Shown here in pieces: positions 9,162-18,351 of a stretch of DNA of 64,000 nucleotides. The notes beneath the pieces were generated by a model. The model made no database searches. It saw only the letters and a program-made list of their open reading frames with translations, and had not been told where the DNA came from. The stretch's first letter is position 1. Each line of letters begins with the position of its first letter. The stretch spans positions 6,997 to 70,996 of the forward strand of contig NZ_LKPJ01000001.1 in assembly GCF_001443045.1 (NCBI RefSeq), written 5' to 3'. Source of the DNA: Burkholderia ambifaria. GTDB taxonomy: Bacteria; Pseudomonadota; Gammaproteobacteria; Burkholderiales; Burkholderiaceae. The position numbers were made by a program, and so were the translations under genes.

Positions 9162-10429
9162 CCACCCATAGCATCATCCAGCGCCTGCAGGACTTCGTCT
9201 TCTACTATCCGTTCTTCATGTCGTACCTGTGGATGATCGGCGGTGTCGTGCACTACTTCCTGCTCGAGGAAGGCCGCGAGCTGTCGATGCGCACGATCGC
9301 GTCGAGCGGCATCCCGAAGATCTCGATCGTCGTGCCGTGCTTCAACGAAGCGGCCAACGCGCGCAGCGTGATCCGTCACCTGGACGCAATGGACTACCCG
9401 AACTACGACATCATCGCGGTCAACGACGGCAGCAAGGACCGCACCGGCGAGATTCTCAACGAGCTGGCCGTCGAGATCCCGCGGCTGCTCGTGATCCATC
9501 ACGCGCGCAACGAGGGCAAGGCGGTCGGGCTCACCACCGCGGCAGCCGTATCGAACGCGGATTACCTGCTGTGCATCGACGGCGACGCGCTGCTCGCGCA
9601 CGATGCGATCGGCTGGATGCTCGAGCATTTCCTGACCGATCCGGGCGTCGGCGCAGTCACCGGCAACCCGCGCATCCGCACGCGCACGTCGCTGCTGGGG
9701 CGCATGCAGGTCGGCGAATTCTCGTCGATCGTCGGGCTGATCAAGCGCACGCAGCAGGTGTACGGCCGCATCTTCACGGTATCGGGCGTGATCACGATGT
9801 TCCGCAAGACCGCGCTCGCCGATGTCGGCTACTGGAGCTCGGACATGCTGACCGAGGACATCGACATCAGCTGGAAACTGCAGTGCCGCGACTGGCGCGT
9901 CGTGTACGAGCCGCACGCGCTCAGCTGGATCCTGATGCCCGAGACGCTGAAGGGGCTCTACCGGCAGCGGCTGCGCTGGTCGAAAGGCGGCATCCAGGTG
10001 CTGCTCAAGTACGCGGGCACGCTCGCGCGGCCGACGCAGATGATGATGTGGCCGCTGTTCGCCGAGTACCTGATCGGCATCGCGTGGGCGTACTCGATGT
10101 CGTTCATCCTGCTGCTCGCGCTGATCGACCTCGTCTACCCGCTTCCGCAGAGCTGGCATGTGTCCGTGGTGCCGCACTGGCACGGGATGCTGCTGGTCGC
10201 GACCTGCATCCTGCAGCTGATCATCGGCAGCATGATCGATCGTCGTTACGACGAGAAACTCCTGATGTACTTCCTTGACACCATCTGGTACCCCGTCGCG
10301 TTCTGGCTGATCAGCATGATCACCACCGTCGTCGCCCTGCCCGCCGTGTTACTGCGGGGCCGCGGCAAACGCGCCGTTTGGGTCAGTCCCGACCGAGGCA
10401 TTCAACATGAAGAACGCGCCGATTATTGA
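9158..10429 (+). CDS. pgaC: PgaC, PNAG synthase glycosyltransferase
   Basis: A 423-residue inner-membrane family 2 glycosyltransferase that polymerises UDP-GlcNAc into PNAG. The N-terminal transmembrane helix spans about 12-35. The catalytic domain has VNDGSKDRTG, the CIDGDA DXD-type motif, TEDIDISW, and the processivity motif RQRLRW. Three or more C-terminal transmembrane segments follow (about 300-400). Length agrees with E. coli PgaC (441). Translation is coupled to pgaB by ATGA overlap, and its 3' end overlaps pgaD by 23 bases. In other bacteria PgaC/PgaD activity needs c-di-GMP bound at their interface; the diguanylate cyclases at 53766-57120 are possible suppliers. Confidence 0.95.
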   Translation: MTTHSIIQRLQDFVFYYPFFMSYLWMIGGVVHYFLLEEGRELSMRTIASSGIPKISIVVPCFNEAANARSVIRHLDAMDYPNYDIIAVNDGSKDRTGEILNELAVEIPRLLVIHHARNEGKAVGLTTAAAVSNADYLLCIDGDALLAHDAIGWMLEHFLTDPGVGAVTGNPRIRTRTSLLGRMQVGEFSSIVGLIKRTQQVYGRIFTVSGVITMFRKTALADVGYWSSDMLTEDIDISWKLQCRDWRVVYEPHALSWILMPETLKGLYRQRLRWSKGGIQVLLKYAGTLARPTQMMMWPLFAEYLIGIAWAYSMSFILLLALIDLVYPLPQSWHVSVVPHWHGMLLVATCILQLIIGSMIDRRYDEKLLMYFLDTIWYPVAFWLISMITTVVALPAVLLRGRGKRAVWVSPDRGIQHEERADY

Positions 10430-10895
10430 CCTTTCCCTGCGCGCGCCGCGCGAACTGATCGCCGAGCGCGGCAACATCGCCGGACCCGTGCTCGTCGCGT
10501 GGTTCCGCCTCGTGCGGCCCGCGCTGGTCGGGGGTGTCTGGGCATCGATTTGCATCTATACGTATCGCTACCTGCTGCCGTTCAACCAGGCCGAGATGCC
10601 GATCGAGCAGATCGTGTTCTACGTGACGAGCATCGCGCTGATCGCCGGCACGATCGTCACATGGCTGATCGCCGGGCGTGTCGTGCATCCGCTCGCGTAC
10701 CGGTTGCGCGTGTCGAAAATGCTGCGGCGCTCGGCCGGCGTAAAGGCGCGCTCGGTGCCGGCAACCGCGCTCGCGGGTGCCCGCCGGCGCGGTGCGCGGC
10801 GCACGACGCGCATTCTCGTCGCGTCGCACGACGCGAACGGCTCGATCTCGGGCATCGAATGGGTCGCGCATGCGGGACCGCAGCCCCGCGAGTAG
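10407..10895 (+). CDS. pgaD: PgaD-like small membrane partner of PgaC
   Basis: A 162-residue protein with two transmembrane segments (about 34-54 and 68-88). In E. coli, PgaD is an essential small partner that together with PgaC forms the c-di-GMP receptor of the synthase. Similarity is in layout (short cytoplasmic N-terminus, two helices, basic cytoplasmic tail) more than in exact residues. The Arg-rich tail (RRGARRTTR) is unusual. The start overlaps the end of pgaC, with GAGG upstream, so translation is likely coupled. The glmS gene begins 118 bases later. Confidence 0.85.
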   Translation: MKNAPIIDLSLRAPRELIAERGNIAGPVLVAWFRLVRPALVGGVWASICIYTYRYLLPFNQAEMPIEQIVFYVTSIALIAGTIVTWLIAGRVVHPLAYRLRVSKMLRRSAGVKARSVPATALAGARRRGARRTTRILVASHDANGSISGIEWVAHAGPQPRE

Positions 10896-11013
10896 GTCAC
10901 CGGAAACGTGCCGCGCCGGGCGCGACGCATGCCGCACGGCGCGACACCGCTCCTGAAATCGTGCTGCCGCGCGTCGCGCGCCAGCCGGCAACTTCCTGTA
11001 GACGAGGTGAATC

Positions 11014-12837
11014 ATGTGCGGAATCGTCGGAGCAAGCGGCCTGAAGAATCAGGTGCCGCAACTGGTCAATGCGCTGAGCCGGCTCGAGTATCGCGGCTAC
11101 GATTCGTGCGGCATCGCCGTGCTGCGTGATGGCCGCCTGCGCAGCGAACGCACGTTGCGACGCGTGGCGGACCTGCAGGACCGCGTGCTGACGCTCGGTC
11201 TCGAAGCGCAGACCTGCATCGCGCACACGCGCTGGGCGACGCACGGCGCGCCGTCGGAAATGAACGCGCACCCGATCATGTCGGGCGACACGATCGCGGT
11301 CGTGCACAACGGGATCATCGAAAACCATGAGGCATTGCGCGCCGAACTGCGCGAGGGCGGCTATACGTTTCGCGGCGAAACCGACACCGAAGTGATCGCG
11401 CACCTGATCCACAGCGTGTATCGCGACGACCTGTTCGATGCCGTCATCCGCGCGGTCAAGCGGCTGCACGGCGCGTATGCGATCGCCGTGCTGAGCGCGC
11501 GCGAACCGCAGCGGCTCGTCGCCGCGCGCGCCGGCTCGCCGCTCGTGATCGGCATCGGCGCGGACCAGAACTATCTCGCGTCCGACTGCGCGGCACTCGG
11601 CGACCTGACCGACCGCTTCGTCTACCTGGAAGACGGCGACGTCGCGCTGATCACGCCGGAGCGCATCGACGTCGTCGACTCGGTCGGATGCGAAGCCAGG
11701 CGCCCGCTGTGCGAGGTCAAGGCGCGCGACGACGACGCCGCGCTCGGCCCGTACCAGCACTTCATGCAGAAGGAGATCTTCGAGCAGCCGAAGGCGATCG
11801 CCGCCACGATCGACGGCATCGACACGATCTCGCCCGCGCTGTTCGGCGGCAACGAAAGCACCCGTGCATTGTTGTCGAGAACCCGGAGCGTGCTGCTGCT
11901 CGGCTGCGGCACCAGCTACTACGCGGGCCTGACGGCGAAATACTGGCTCGAGGGCATCGCGGGCATCCCCGCACAAGTCGAGATCGCGAGCGAGTACCGC
12001 TATCGCGATACCGTGCCCGATCCGCGCACGCTCGTCGTCGGCATTTCGCAGTCCGGCGAGACCGCCGACACGATCGGCGCGATCGAGCGCGCGCGCGGGA
12101 TGGGACAGGACCTGTCGATGGCGATCTGCAACGTCGCGACCAGCTCGATCGCGCGCACGGCACCGCTCTGCTTCCTGACGCGCGCCGGCATCGAGCTCGG
12201 CGTCGCGTCGACCAAGGCGTTCACGACGCAGCTCGTCGCGCTGTTCCTGCTGACGCTGGCGCTTGCGCAGCAGCGCGGCCGGCTCGACGCGGCGCATGTG
12301 GCAATGCACCTGAAGAAGCTGCACGAACTGCCGGAGCGCATCGGCCACGCACTCGCGCTCGAAACGCAGATCATGGGCTGGGCCGCAAAGTTCGCGCGCA
12401 CCGAGAACGCGCTGTTCCTCGGCCGCGGCATTCACTATCCGATCGCGCTGGAAGGTGCGCTGAAGCTCAAGGAAGTGTCGTACATCCATGCGGAAGGCTA
12501 TCCGGCCGGCGAGCTGAAGCATGGCCCGCTCGCGCTCGTCACGAGCGCGATGCCGGTCGTCACGATCGCACCGGACGACCGCCTGTTCCAGAAGCTGAAG
12601 TCCAACATGGCCGAGGTGCGCGCACGCGGCGGACGGCTGTACGTGCTCGCGGGCAATCATCTCGAGATCGACACCGACCGCGACACGCACCTGATCCGCG
12701 TGCGCGAATCGGGCGACGCGCTGTCGCCGATCGTCAACGTGATCCCGCTGCAGTTGCTCGCGTATCACGTCGGCTGCGCGCGCGGCGCCGACGTCGACAA
12801 GCCGCGCAACCTCGCGAAATCGGTCACCGTCGAATGA
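11014..12837 (+). CDS. glmS: GlmS, glutamine-fructose-6-phosphate aminotransferase
   Basis: A 607-residue enzyme, the usual family length. It makes glucosamine-6-phosphate from fructose-6-phosphate and glutamine, the first step to UDP-GlcNAc, the PNAG precursor. The N-terminal class II glutaminase domain begins MCGIVGA, with the nucleophile Cys exposed after Met removal; HTRWATHG and EYRGYDS are typical. Two SIS sugar-isomerase domains follow, with LGCGTSYYAG and SQSGETADT, and the C-terminus AKSVTVE is family-typical. Its place after pgaD suggests a second copy, besides the housekeeping one, that feeds polymer synthesis. No glmS ribozyme was seen upstream. Confidence 0.95.
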   Translation: MCGIVGASGLKNQVPQLVNALSRLEYRGYDSCGIAVLRDGRLRSERTLRRVADLQDRVLTLGLEAQTCIAHTRWATHGAPSEMNAHPIMSGDTIAVVHNGIIENHEALRAELREGGYTFRGETDTEVIAHLIHSVYRDDLFDAVIRAVKRLHGAYAIAVLSAREPQRLVAARAGSPLVIGIGADQNYLASDCAALGDLTDRFVYLEDGDVALITPERIDVVDSVGCEARRPLCEVKARDDDAALGPYQHFMQKEIFEQPKAIAATIDGIDTISPALFGGNESTRALLSRTRSVLLLGCGTSYYAGLTAKYWLEGIAGIPAQVEIASEYRYRDTVPDPRTLVVGISQSGETADTIGAIERARGMGQDLSMAICNVATSSIARTAPLCFLTRAGIELGVASTKAFTTQLVALFLLTLALAQQRGRLDAAHVAMHLKKLHELPERIGHALALETQIMGWAAKFARTENALFLGRGIHYPIALEGALKLKEVSYIHAEGYPAGELKHGPLALVTSAMPVVTIAPDDRLFQKLKSNMAEVRARGGRLYVLAGNHLEIDTDRDTHLIRVRESGDALSPIVNVIPLQLLAYHVGCARGADVDKPRNLAKSVTVE

Positions 12838-14135
12838 TGCGACGGCCGTTCGTGGCGCACGCATTTTCCATGCGCACACACGCGGCCCGGCGTGCCGCCG
12901 CGTGGCGCGTCGCAACCGCGCTGTGCGGCGCGTGCGGTGCCGTCGCCACGCCGTCGTACACGTGCGCCGGCGCACCGGTCGTGCATACGGTCGCCGTGCA
13001 GGAACCCGCGGCGCCACCGGAAAGCGGCGACCCGCGGCGCTTCATGCACGGGATCGGCGTGGCCGACGCCGGCGGCGGGCGGCGCTGGGTGTTCTTCAGC
13101 AGTTCGGGCATCGTGCCGCACGGCGCGCTGCGCAACGGCAACTGGCCGCATGACGTGTATGTCGGCCAGTGGCTGCCGGGCAAGCCGCGCTTGCTGCGCG
13201 TCCATACGTTCATCAGCCGCCCGGAAGCGCAGGAACCCGTATCGATCGCGCAGAATCCGCGCGGCGACATCTTCGTCACGTTCGAGGACGGCTGGAACAC
13301 GCCGCAGGTGGTCAGCCAGCGATACGGCGTCTATCGGCGCGACCTGAAGCCGATCAAGCCCTACCCGAACGATGTCGAGGCGGGCGGCCACTCGGGGCAC
13401 GTCGCCGCGGTGGGCGAACGCTTCGTCGTGTTCTATTCCGCAGACTGGATCGACGGCGGCGGCGTCGACAACCTCGGCACCGGCGACGGCGTCTACGTGA
13501 AAACCTACGATGCCGAAGGACGCGTGCTGAACCATGTGTCGGTCGCGCCGCACCGCCGCGAGTGGTGGCCCGTGGTCGCGGGCTCGCCGCACCGCGCGCT
13601 GCTGGTCTGGCAGAAATACATCGAAGGCAGCACGGACGCGACGCTCGAATACGCGATGTTCGATCCGGTCACGGCGAAGCTCGACACGCTCGGGCCGCTG
13701 AACGACGCGATCCAGTACTACGTGTATTCGGCGGCCTATGTGCCGGCGGTCGACCGTTTCATCGTCGTCGCGACGACCGCTGACCATCATGGCGTCGCGA
13801 TGCTGATCGATCCGGACGGGCGTCGCCTCGCCACGCTCGACTGCCTGCCGGCGTCGGTGCGCGAGTCCGGGATCGGCGTCGACGGCACGCATGCGTATGT
13901 GCCGACCCGCGACGGGCGGCTTCTGACGCTGGCGCTTTCGCCAACGGGCATGTCGGTGAGCGGCGTGCAGCGCTCGCCGGTTCCGTGGGGCGCGACCGGC
14001 ATCGCCGGGTTCCCGGCACGCGACGGGGCGATGCATTTCGTATCGCTGACACCGTCCGGGACGCGCGAAGCGGATTTTGACACCGCACGGGAAGCGCCAT
14101 TGCCGAAGGCCGACGCGCAGTGTCCGACACATTGA
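12834..14135 (+). CDS. Predicted secreted protein of unknown function, last gene of PNAG locus
   Basis: A 433-residue protein whose ATG overlaps the glmS stop (ATGA), so it belongs to the same transcript. Candidate starts are 12834, 12837 and 12870. From the third, the sequence reads MRTHAARRAAAWRVATALCG, a plausible signal peptide. The mature part is rich in Trp, Gly and beta-type blades (HGIGVADAGGGRRWVFFSSSG, DIFVTFEDGW, ALLVWQKY). It looks like a beta-propeller or sialidase-like fold, but I do not recognise a family or catalytic residues. Position suggests a role in binding or modifying the polymer outside the cytoplasm. Confidence 0.75.
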   Translation: MMRRPFVAHAFSMRTHAARRAAAWRVATALCGACGAVATPSYTCAGAPVVHTVAVQEPAAPPESGDPRRFMHGIGVADAGGGRRWVFFSSSGIVPHGALRNGNWPHDVYVGQWLPGKPRLLRVHTFISRPEAQEPVSIAQNPRGDIFVTFEDGWNTPQVVSQRYGVYRRDLKPIKPYPNDVEAGGHSGHVAAVGERFVVFYSADWIDGGGVDNLGTGDGVYVKTYDAEGRVLNHVSVAPHRREWWPVVAGSPHRALLVWQKYIEGSTDATLEYAMFDPVTAKLDTLGPLNDAIQYYVYSAAYVPAVDRFIVVATTADHHGVAMLIDPDGRRLATLDCLPASVRESGIGVDGTHAYVPTRDGRLLTLALSPTGMSVSGVQRSPVPWGATGIAGFPARDGAMHFVSLTPSGTREADFDTAREAPLPKADAQCPTH

Positions 14136-14144
14136 GATCGTGGC

Positions 14145-14166
14145 GCGTCGATCCGGATCGACGCGA
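14145..14166 (+). terminator. Perfect 22-base palindrome after the PNAG locus
   Basis: Ten bases after the last PNAG-locus stop codon, the 11-base CGCGTCGATCC is followed directly by its reverse complement. It would fold into a strong hairpin and most likely terminates the locus transcript, though no U-tract follows. The rest of 14136-14405 shows nothing further except the GGAG ribosome site of the next gene. Confidence 0.55.
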
Positions 14167-14405
14167 TTCGCCCGCGCATTTGCGCCGCTGCCCGAATCGT
14201 ACGGCGCGATCGCTCCGCACGCATTCGGCGGCCGGGTAGCCGGACACGCTGCTGCCTGCCGGCCGGCCCGCTCCCGGCCACGCCCATGCTTTCGCGCCGC
14301 AGTCGCCAGCGCCGCCCGTAGCGGATAGACTGTCGCCCGATTCCTTCATCGGCCGCGGCGCACGCGTCCTATGCCGCCGCCAGAACGCCCCGCCACGGAG
14401 AACGA

Positions 14406-15242
14406 ATGCTGAAGCGCCAGTGGTTTTCGCTGTTGCTGCTGACGGTGTGCCTGATCGCCACGCGCGCGTCAGCACAGGGCTCGCTCGAGCTCGAGACCGG
14501 CGGCACGCCGCGCGTCCTGACGCGCCAGGCGCTGCTCGCGCGCACCGACGCGACGGACATCCACGTGCCGCGCGACATTGCGTACGGCCGGCCGATGACG
14601 TTCCGCGCGGTGCCGTTCGCCGCCCTGCTCGGCGACACGCCATTGCCTGCCGACGGCGTGCTCGAAACACGCGCGGCCGACGGTTTCGCCGCACAATTGC
14701 CGCTGGATCTCGCGCGCCGCCGCACACCGGCCGGCGCCGTCGCATGGCTCGCGATCGAGGATCCTGCGCACCCGTGGCCGAAGCTGCCGGGCAAGCAGGT
14801 CAGCGCAGGGCCGTTCTATCTCGTGTGGTTGGGACCGGACGCGTCGTCGGTACGGGGCGAACAGTGGCCGTATCAGATCGTGCGCATCACGATCGAATCG
14901 TCGCCGCTCGCGCGCTGGCCGTCGCTCGCCGTCGATCCGGCGCTGCCTGCGAACGATCCGGCCCGCGCGGGCCAGCGGCTATTCGTCACGCAATGCCTCG
15001 CATGCCATCGTCTCGACGGCGCGGGCAGCAGCCAGGCCGGCCCCGACCTGAACGCGCCGATGAATCCGGTCGACTACTTCCAGCCCGCCGCGCTGCGCCG
15101 CTACATCCGCAATCCGGCATCGGTGCGCGACTGGCCGGGCCGCGCGATGCCGGCGTTTCCGCCCGATCAGCTGAGCGACCGGGAGCTCGACCAGGTCGTC
15201 GCGTACCTCACGTACATGGCGCGGCGCAAGGCCGGCAAGTAA
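14406..15242 (+). CDS. Secreted c-type cytochrome with N-terminal molybdopterin-oxidase-like domain
   Basis: A 278-residue exported protein; the signal peptide is about 1-23, ending ATRASA. Residues about 27-165 resemble the beta-rich substrate-binding part of sulfite-oxidase/molybdopterin-type proteins (GTPRVLTRQALLAR, then PVAFAALLGD-like and YQIVRI). The C-terminal 95 residues are a mono-haem cytochrome c: CLACH with C197, C200 and H201, and a likely axial Met at 248 in GRAMPAFP. It probably passes electrons in the periplasm; the donor enzyme is not encoded here. The gene stands alone, with GGAG upstream of the ATG, and converges on the amidase gene 21 bases away. Confidence 0.82.
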   Translation: MLKRQWFSLLLLTVCLIATRASAQGSLELETGGTPRVLTRQALLARTDATDIHVPRDIAYGRPMTFRAVPFAALLGDTPLPADGVLETRAADGFAAQLPLDLARRRTPAGAVAWLAIEDPAHPWPKLPGKQVSAGPFYLVWLGPDASSVRGEQWPYQIVRITIESSPLARWPSLAVDPALPANDPARAGQRLFVTQCLACHRLDGAGSSQAGPDLNAPMNPVDYFQPAALRRYIRNPASVRDWPGRAMPAFPPDQLSDRELDQVVAYLTYMARRKAGK

Positions 15243-15263
15243 GCCGCGCCTGTCACGTGCCCA

Positions 15264-16520
15264 TCAGGCGCCCGCTTCCTGCGCGCTCTGCAGCACCGCG
15301 CGCAGCAGCACGTCGGCGCCTGCCGCCGACCATTCCGGCGTGATCGCCTCGGCCTCGTTGTGGCTCAGTCCGTCGACGCAGGGCACGAAGATCATGCCGG
15401 TCGGCGCGACGCGCGCGACATAGCACGCGTCATGGCCCGCACCGGACACGATGTCCATGTGCGACAGCCCGAGTGCCTGCGCAGCGTCGCGCACCGCGTC
15501 GATGCAGCGTGGCGCGAACGGCACCGGCGGATATGTGAAAATCTGCTCGATCTGCGCGCCGAGGCCGGCGTCGGCCGCCACGCGCGCCAGCTCCGCACGC
15601 AGCGCCGCATCGAGTTCATCGAGCACCGCATCGTCGGGATGGCGGAACTCGACCGTGAAGAAGCAGCCGCCCGGTACCGTGTTGCGCGAATTCGGCCGCG
15701 CCTCGATCATCCCGACCGTCGCGCGCGCGTGCGGCGCATGGCGACGGCCGAGCGCATCGACGAACTCGATCATCCGCGCGGCACCCACCAGCGTGTCGCG
15801 CCGGAACTCCATCGGCGTCGTGCCCGCGTGCGCATCGACGCCCGTCAGCGTCACCTCGTACCAACGCTGCCCCTGCCCGGCCGTCACGACGCCGATCGTC
15901 TTGCCCGCGCGTTCGAGAATCGCGCCCTGTTCGATATGCAGTTCGTATGCGGCATGCACCGGATAGCCGCCGACGGGCTCGGCGCCCGCGTAGCCGATCC
16001 GCGCGAGTTCCTCGCCGATCGTCTTGCCTGCGCCGTCGGTGCGGGACAACCCGTATTCGAGCGGATAGACGCCCGAGAATACACCGGCCGAGATCATCGC
16101 CGGCGCGAAGCGCGAGCCTTCCTCGTTGGTCCAGATCACGACGTCGATCGGGCGCTCGGTCTCGATGCCCGCATCGTTGAGCGCACGCACGACCTCGAGG
16201 CCGCCGAGCACGCCGTAGATGCCGTCGTAGCGGCCGCCGGTCGGCTGCGAATCGGCGTGCGAGCCCGTCATCACCGGTGCGGCGTCGGGATTGCGGCCCG
16301 CGCGTCGTGCGAACACGTTGCCCATCTGGTCCACCCGCACCGTGCAGCCGGCGTCGCGCGCCCACTGCACGAACAGGTCGCGCGACTCGCGGTCGAGATC
16401 GGTCAGCGCGAGACGGCAGACGCCGCCCTTCGGCGTCGCGCCGATCTGCGCCATCCGTTCGAGCGATGCCCACAGCCGCGCGCCGTCGACGCGCAGTGCG
16501 CCCGCGAGGTCGTCATGCAT
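15264..16520 (-). CDS. M20-family N-carbamoyl-L-amino-acid amidohydrolase (AtcC-like)
   Basis: A 418-residue zinc-dependent amidase of the hydantoinase/carbamoylase family. Metal and catalytic motifs are present: GSHADSQPTGGRYDG, NEEGSRFAP and HIEQG. The family hydrolyses N-carbamoyl amino acids, allantoate or beta-ureidopropionate. Its ATG overlaps the stop of the upstream ATC-hydrolase-type gene by 8 bases. In Pseudomonas, ATC hydrolase opens 2-aminothiazoline-4-carboxylate and an amidase of this family releases L-cysteine from the carbamoyl product. The pairing here makes that, or a related ring-opening pathway, the best guess. The start at 16520 was preferred to an upstream ATG at 16565 that would bury the neighbour's end. 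Confidence 0.85.
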   Translation of the reverse strand: MHDDLAGALRVDGARLWASLERMAQIGATPKGGVCRLALTDLDRESRDLFVQWARDAGCTVRVDQMGNVFARRAGRNPDAAPVMTGSHADSQPTGGRYDGIYGVLGGLEVVRALNDAGIETERPIDVVIWTNEEGSRFAPAMISAGVFSGVYPLEYGLSRTDGAGKTIGEELARIGYAGAEPVGGYPVHAAYELHIEQGAILERAGKTIGVVTAGQGQRWYEVTLTGVDAHAGTTPMEFRRDTLVGAARMIEFVDALGRRHAPHARATVGMIEARPNSRNTVPGGCFFTVEFRHPDDAVLDELDAALRAELARVAADAGLGAQIEQIFTYPPVPFAPRCIDAVRDAAQALGLSHMDIVSGAGHDACYVARVAPTGMIFVPCVDGLSHNEAEAITPEWSAAGADVLLRAVLQSAQEAGA

Positions 16521-17052
16521 TGCCGGCCTCCGCTGCATCGTCGCGCGGCGCGGCCTGCAGCGCATAGCGGAAATCGCAGCGCTTGCCGCCCTGCATGATC
16601 GTGCTCGTGCGCGTCAGCGCGATGCGCGGGTCGTAACCCTCGATGAAGTAGCTGTCGCGCGCGCAGCTCAGCAGGTGGCCGATCTCGCCGAGCCCCATCG
16701 CGTGATACATCTCCGCATAGCTGCAGCGATGCACGTCGTAGTCGTAGTGCGCGTCGTCCGCGCGATGCACCTCGACGTCGAGCGCGTCGTCCTTCTCCCA
16801 CAGCACCTGCAGCGCGATGAACGACTGCACGCTCGTGCCGTCGGGCTCCTGCGCGGCGAACGTGCGGCCTGCGTCGACAGCCGCGCCGCGCACGGCTTCG
16901 GCGATCACGGCCTGCGCGCGCTCGGTGCCGAACTCGCGCTTCATGATCTCGTAGATCGGCTTGATGATTTCCGCTTCGATGCGGCGCCGCGCGAGGATAC
17001 CGAGGCGCGTGTCCTCGGGTGCCGCCGCGGATGCATGGGTCGTGTCGGTCAT
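16513..17052 (-). CDS. L-2-amino-thiazoline-4-carboxylate (ATC) hydrolase family protein
   Basis: A 179-residue protein of the ATC hydrolase family; the core is RRRIEAEIIKPIYEIMKREF and a Cys/His-containing C-terminal half (DVHRCSYAEMYHAMGLGEIG, LSCARDSYFIEGYDP). Known members open the thiazoline ring of ATC to N-carbamoyl-L-cysteine, but the family is broad. Three Met codons are possible (17073, 17067, 17052). The last is preferred because GGAG stands nine bases upstream; the first would give an ATGA overlap with the binding-protein gene. Tight overlaps on both sides show one operon: binding protein, this enzyme, amidase. Confidence 0.8.
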   Translation of the reverse strand: MTDTTHASAAAPEDTRLGILARRRIEAEIIKPIYEIMKREFGTERAQAVIAEAVRGAAVDAGRTFAAQEPDGTSVQSFIALQVLWEKDDALDVEVHRADDAHYDYDVHRCSYAEMYHAMGLGEIGHLLSCARDSYFIEGYDPRIALTRTSTIMQGGKRCDFRYALQAAPRDDAAEAGNA

Positions 17053-17069
17053 GGGGTTCGTCTCCATCG

Positions 17070-18236
17070 TCATTTCGTTGCGGTGCGCGCGCCGCCGAGC
17101 ACGTCGACGACGGCCCACTTGCCGCCGCGTACCTGGTAGATCGTGAACGCAGGGTCCTTCAGGTTGCCTTGCTGATCGAACGCGACCCGGCCGGTCACGC
17201 CGGGCCGGTCGATCGCGCGCACCGCCGCGACCAGCTTCGCGGGCTGCGTCGTGCCGGCCTTCTGCGCGGCCGCGATCAGCGTGGCGGCCGCGTCGTACGC
17301 GAACGGCGCATGCAGTTCGATCGGCGCGTGGAAGCGTGCGCGGTATTGCGTATCGAATGCCTTGCCGCCCGGCATCCGGTCGAGCGGCAGGCCCGGCTCG
17401 AGCGCCGTCACGCCGTCGCCGTCCTTGCCCGCGAGCGACAGGAAGGTCTGGCTCACGAAACCGCCGGCGCCGAGCAGCGGCGCGCTCACGCCGAGCTGGC
17501 GCATCCGGCGCGCGATCGGCGCGGCCTGCGCGTCGAGCCCGCCGAAGAACACGAGATCCGCGCGCTTGCCCTTGATCGCGGTCAGCACGCCGCTGAAATC
17601 GGTCGTCTTGTCGTTCACGTACTGGCGATCGACGATCGTGCCGCCGTTCGCCTGCACGCCCTTGATGAACTGGTCGGCCAGCCCCGCGCCGAACGACGTG
17701 CGATCGTCGATCACCGCGATGCGCTTCGCCTTCAGCGTCTTCACCGCATAGGCACCGGTGAAGTTGCCGCCCGCATCGTCGTGACCCATGATGCGGAACG
17801 CCGTCGCATAGCCCTGCTGCGTGTACGGGTGGCCGGTGGATGCCGGCGCGATCTGCGGGATGCCCGCATCGCGATAGACGCGCGACGCCGGCACGCTGCA
17901 GCCCGTATTCCAGTGACCGACGACGCCGATCACGTGCTGGTCGACCAGTTGCTGCGCGACCGCGACGGCCGTGCGCGGATCGGATTGGTCGTCGGCCGCG
18001 ACGAGCTTGTAGACGACCGGCTTGCCGCCGATGCTCGGATGCTTCGCGTTCGCGTCGTCGATCGCGAGCTGCGCGCCGTTCTGCAGGTCCTTGCCGATCC
18101 GCGCGGACGGGCCGGTGAGCGGCGCGGCAAGACCGATCAGGATCGTCTGCGGCGCGGACTGCGCGAAGGCGGGAACGGCAGCGATCAGCGTGGCCACGGA
18201 GAATGCGAGGCTGGCGGGAAGAAAAGCGATTTTCAT
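17070..18236 (-). CDS. Periplasmic branched-chain-type amino-acid binding protein (LivJ-like)
   Basis: A 388-residue type I periplasmic binding protein. The signal peptide is about 1-25 (FSVATLIAAVPAFA). Typical motifs are GLAAPLTGPSARIGKD, a GVVGHWNTGCSVPAS ligand loop and ASTGHPYTQQGY. Family members deliver branched-chain amino acids, amides or urea-like compounds to Liv-type ABC transporters. No permease or ATPase genes lie beside it, so it must use a transporter encoded elsewhere or act as a sensor. It heads the operon with the two hydrolases, so its ligand is probably their substrate. The divergent LysR gene starts 177 bases away. Confidence 0.88.
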   Translation of the reverse strand: MKIAFLPASLAFSVATLIAAVPAFAQSAPQTILIGLAAPLTGPSARIGKDLQNGAQLAIDDANAKHPSIGGKPVVYKLVAADDQSDPRTAVAVAQQLVDQHVIGVVGHWNTGCSVPASRVYRDAGIPQIAPASTGHPYTQQGYATAFRIMGHDDAGGNFTGAYAVKTLKAKRIAVIDDRTSFGAGLADQFIKGVQANGGTIVDRQYVNDKTTDFSGVLTAIKGKRADLVFFGGLDAQAAPIARRMRQLGVSAPLLGAGGFVSQTFLSLAGKDGDGVTALEPGLPLDRMPGGKAFDTQYRARFHAPIELHAPFAYDAAATLIAAAQKAGTTQPAKLVAAVRAIDRPGVTGRVAFDQQGNLKDPAFTIYQVRGGKWAVVDVLGGARTATK

Positions 18237-18351
18237 GTGCGGGGATCAGAGATTCGGATCAAAACATGAAAAATATTAAATATTCAGCATCTGCGCCCCA
18301 AATACTCAATTGTTGGATGCTTATGCCATTCCCGACACAATAACGTAATTA

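Noticed and set aside
10896-11013. glmS ribozyme upstream of glmS
   Set aside because: The spacer is short and shows no ribozyme core; such ribozymes are mainly found in Gram-positive bacteria.
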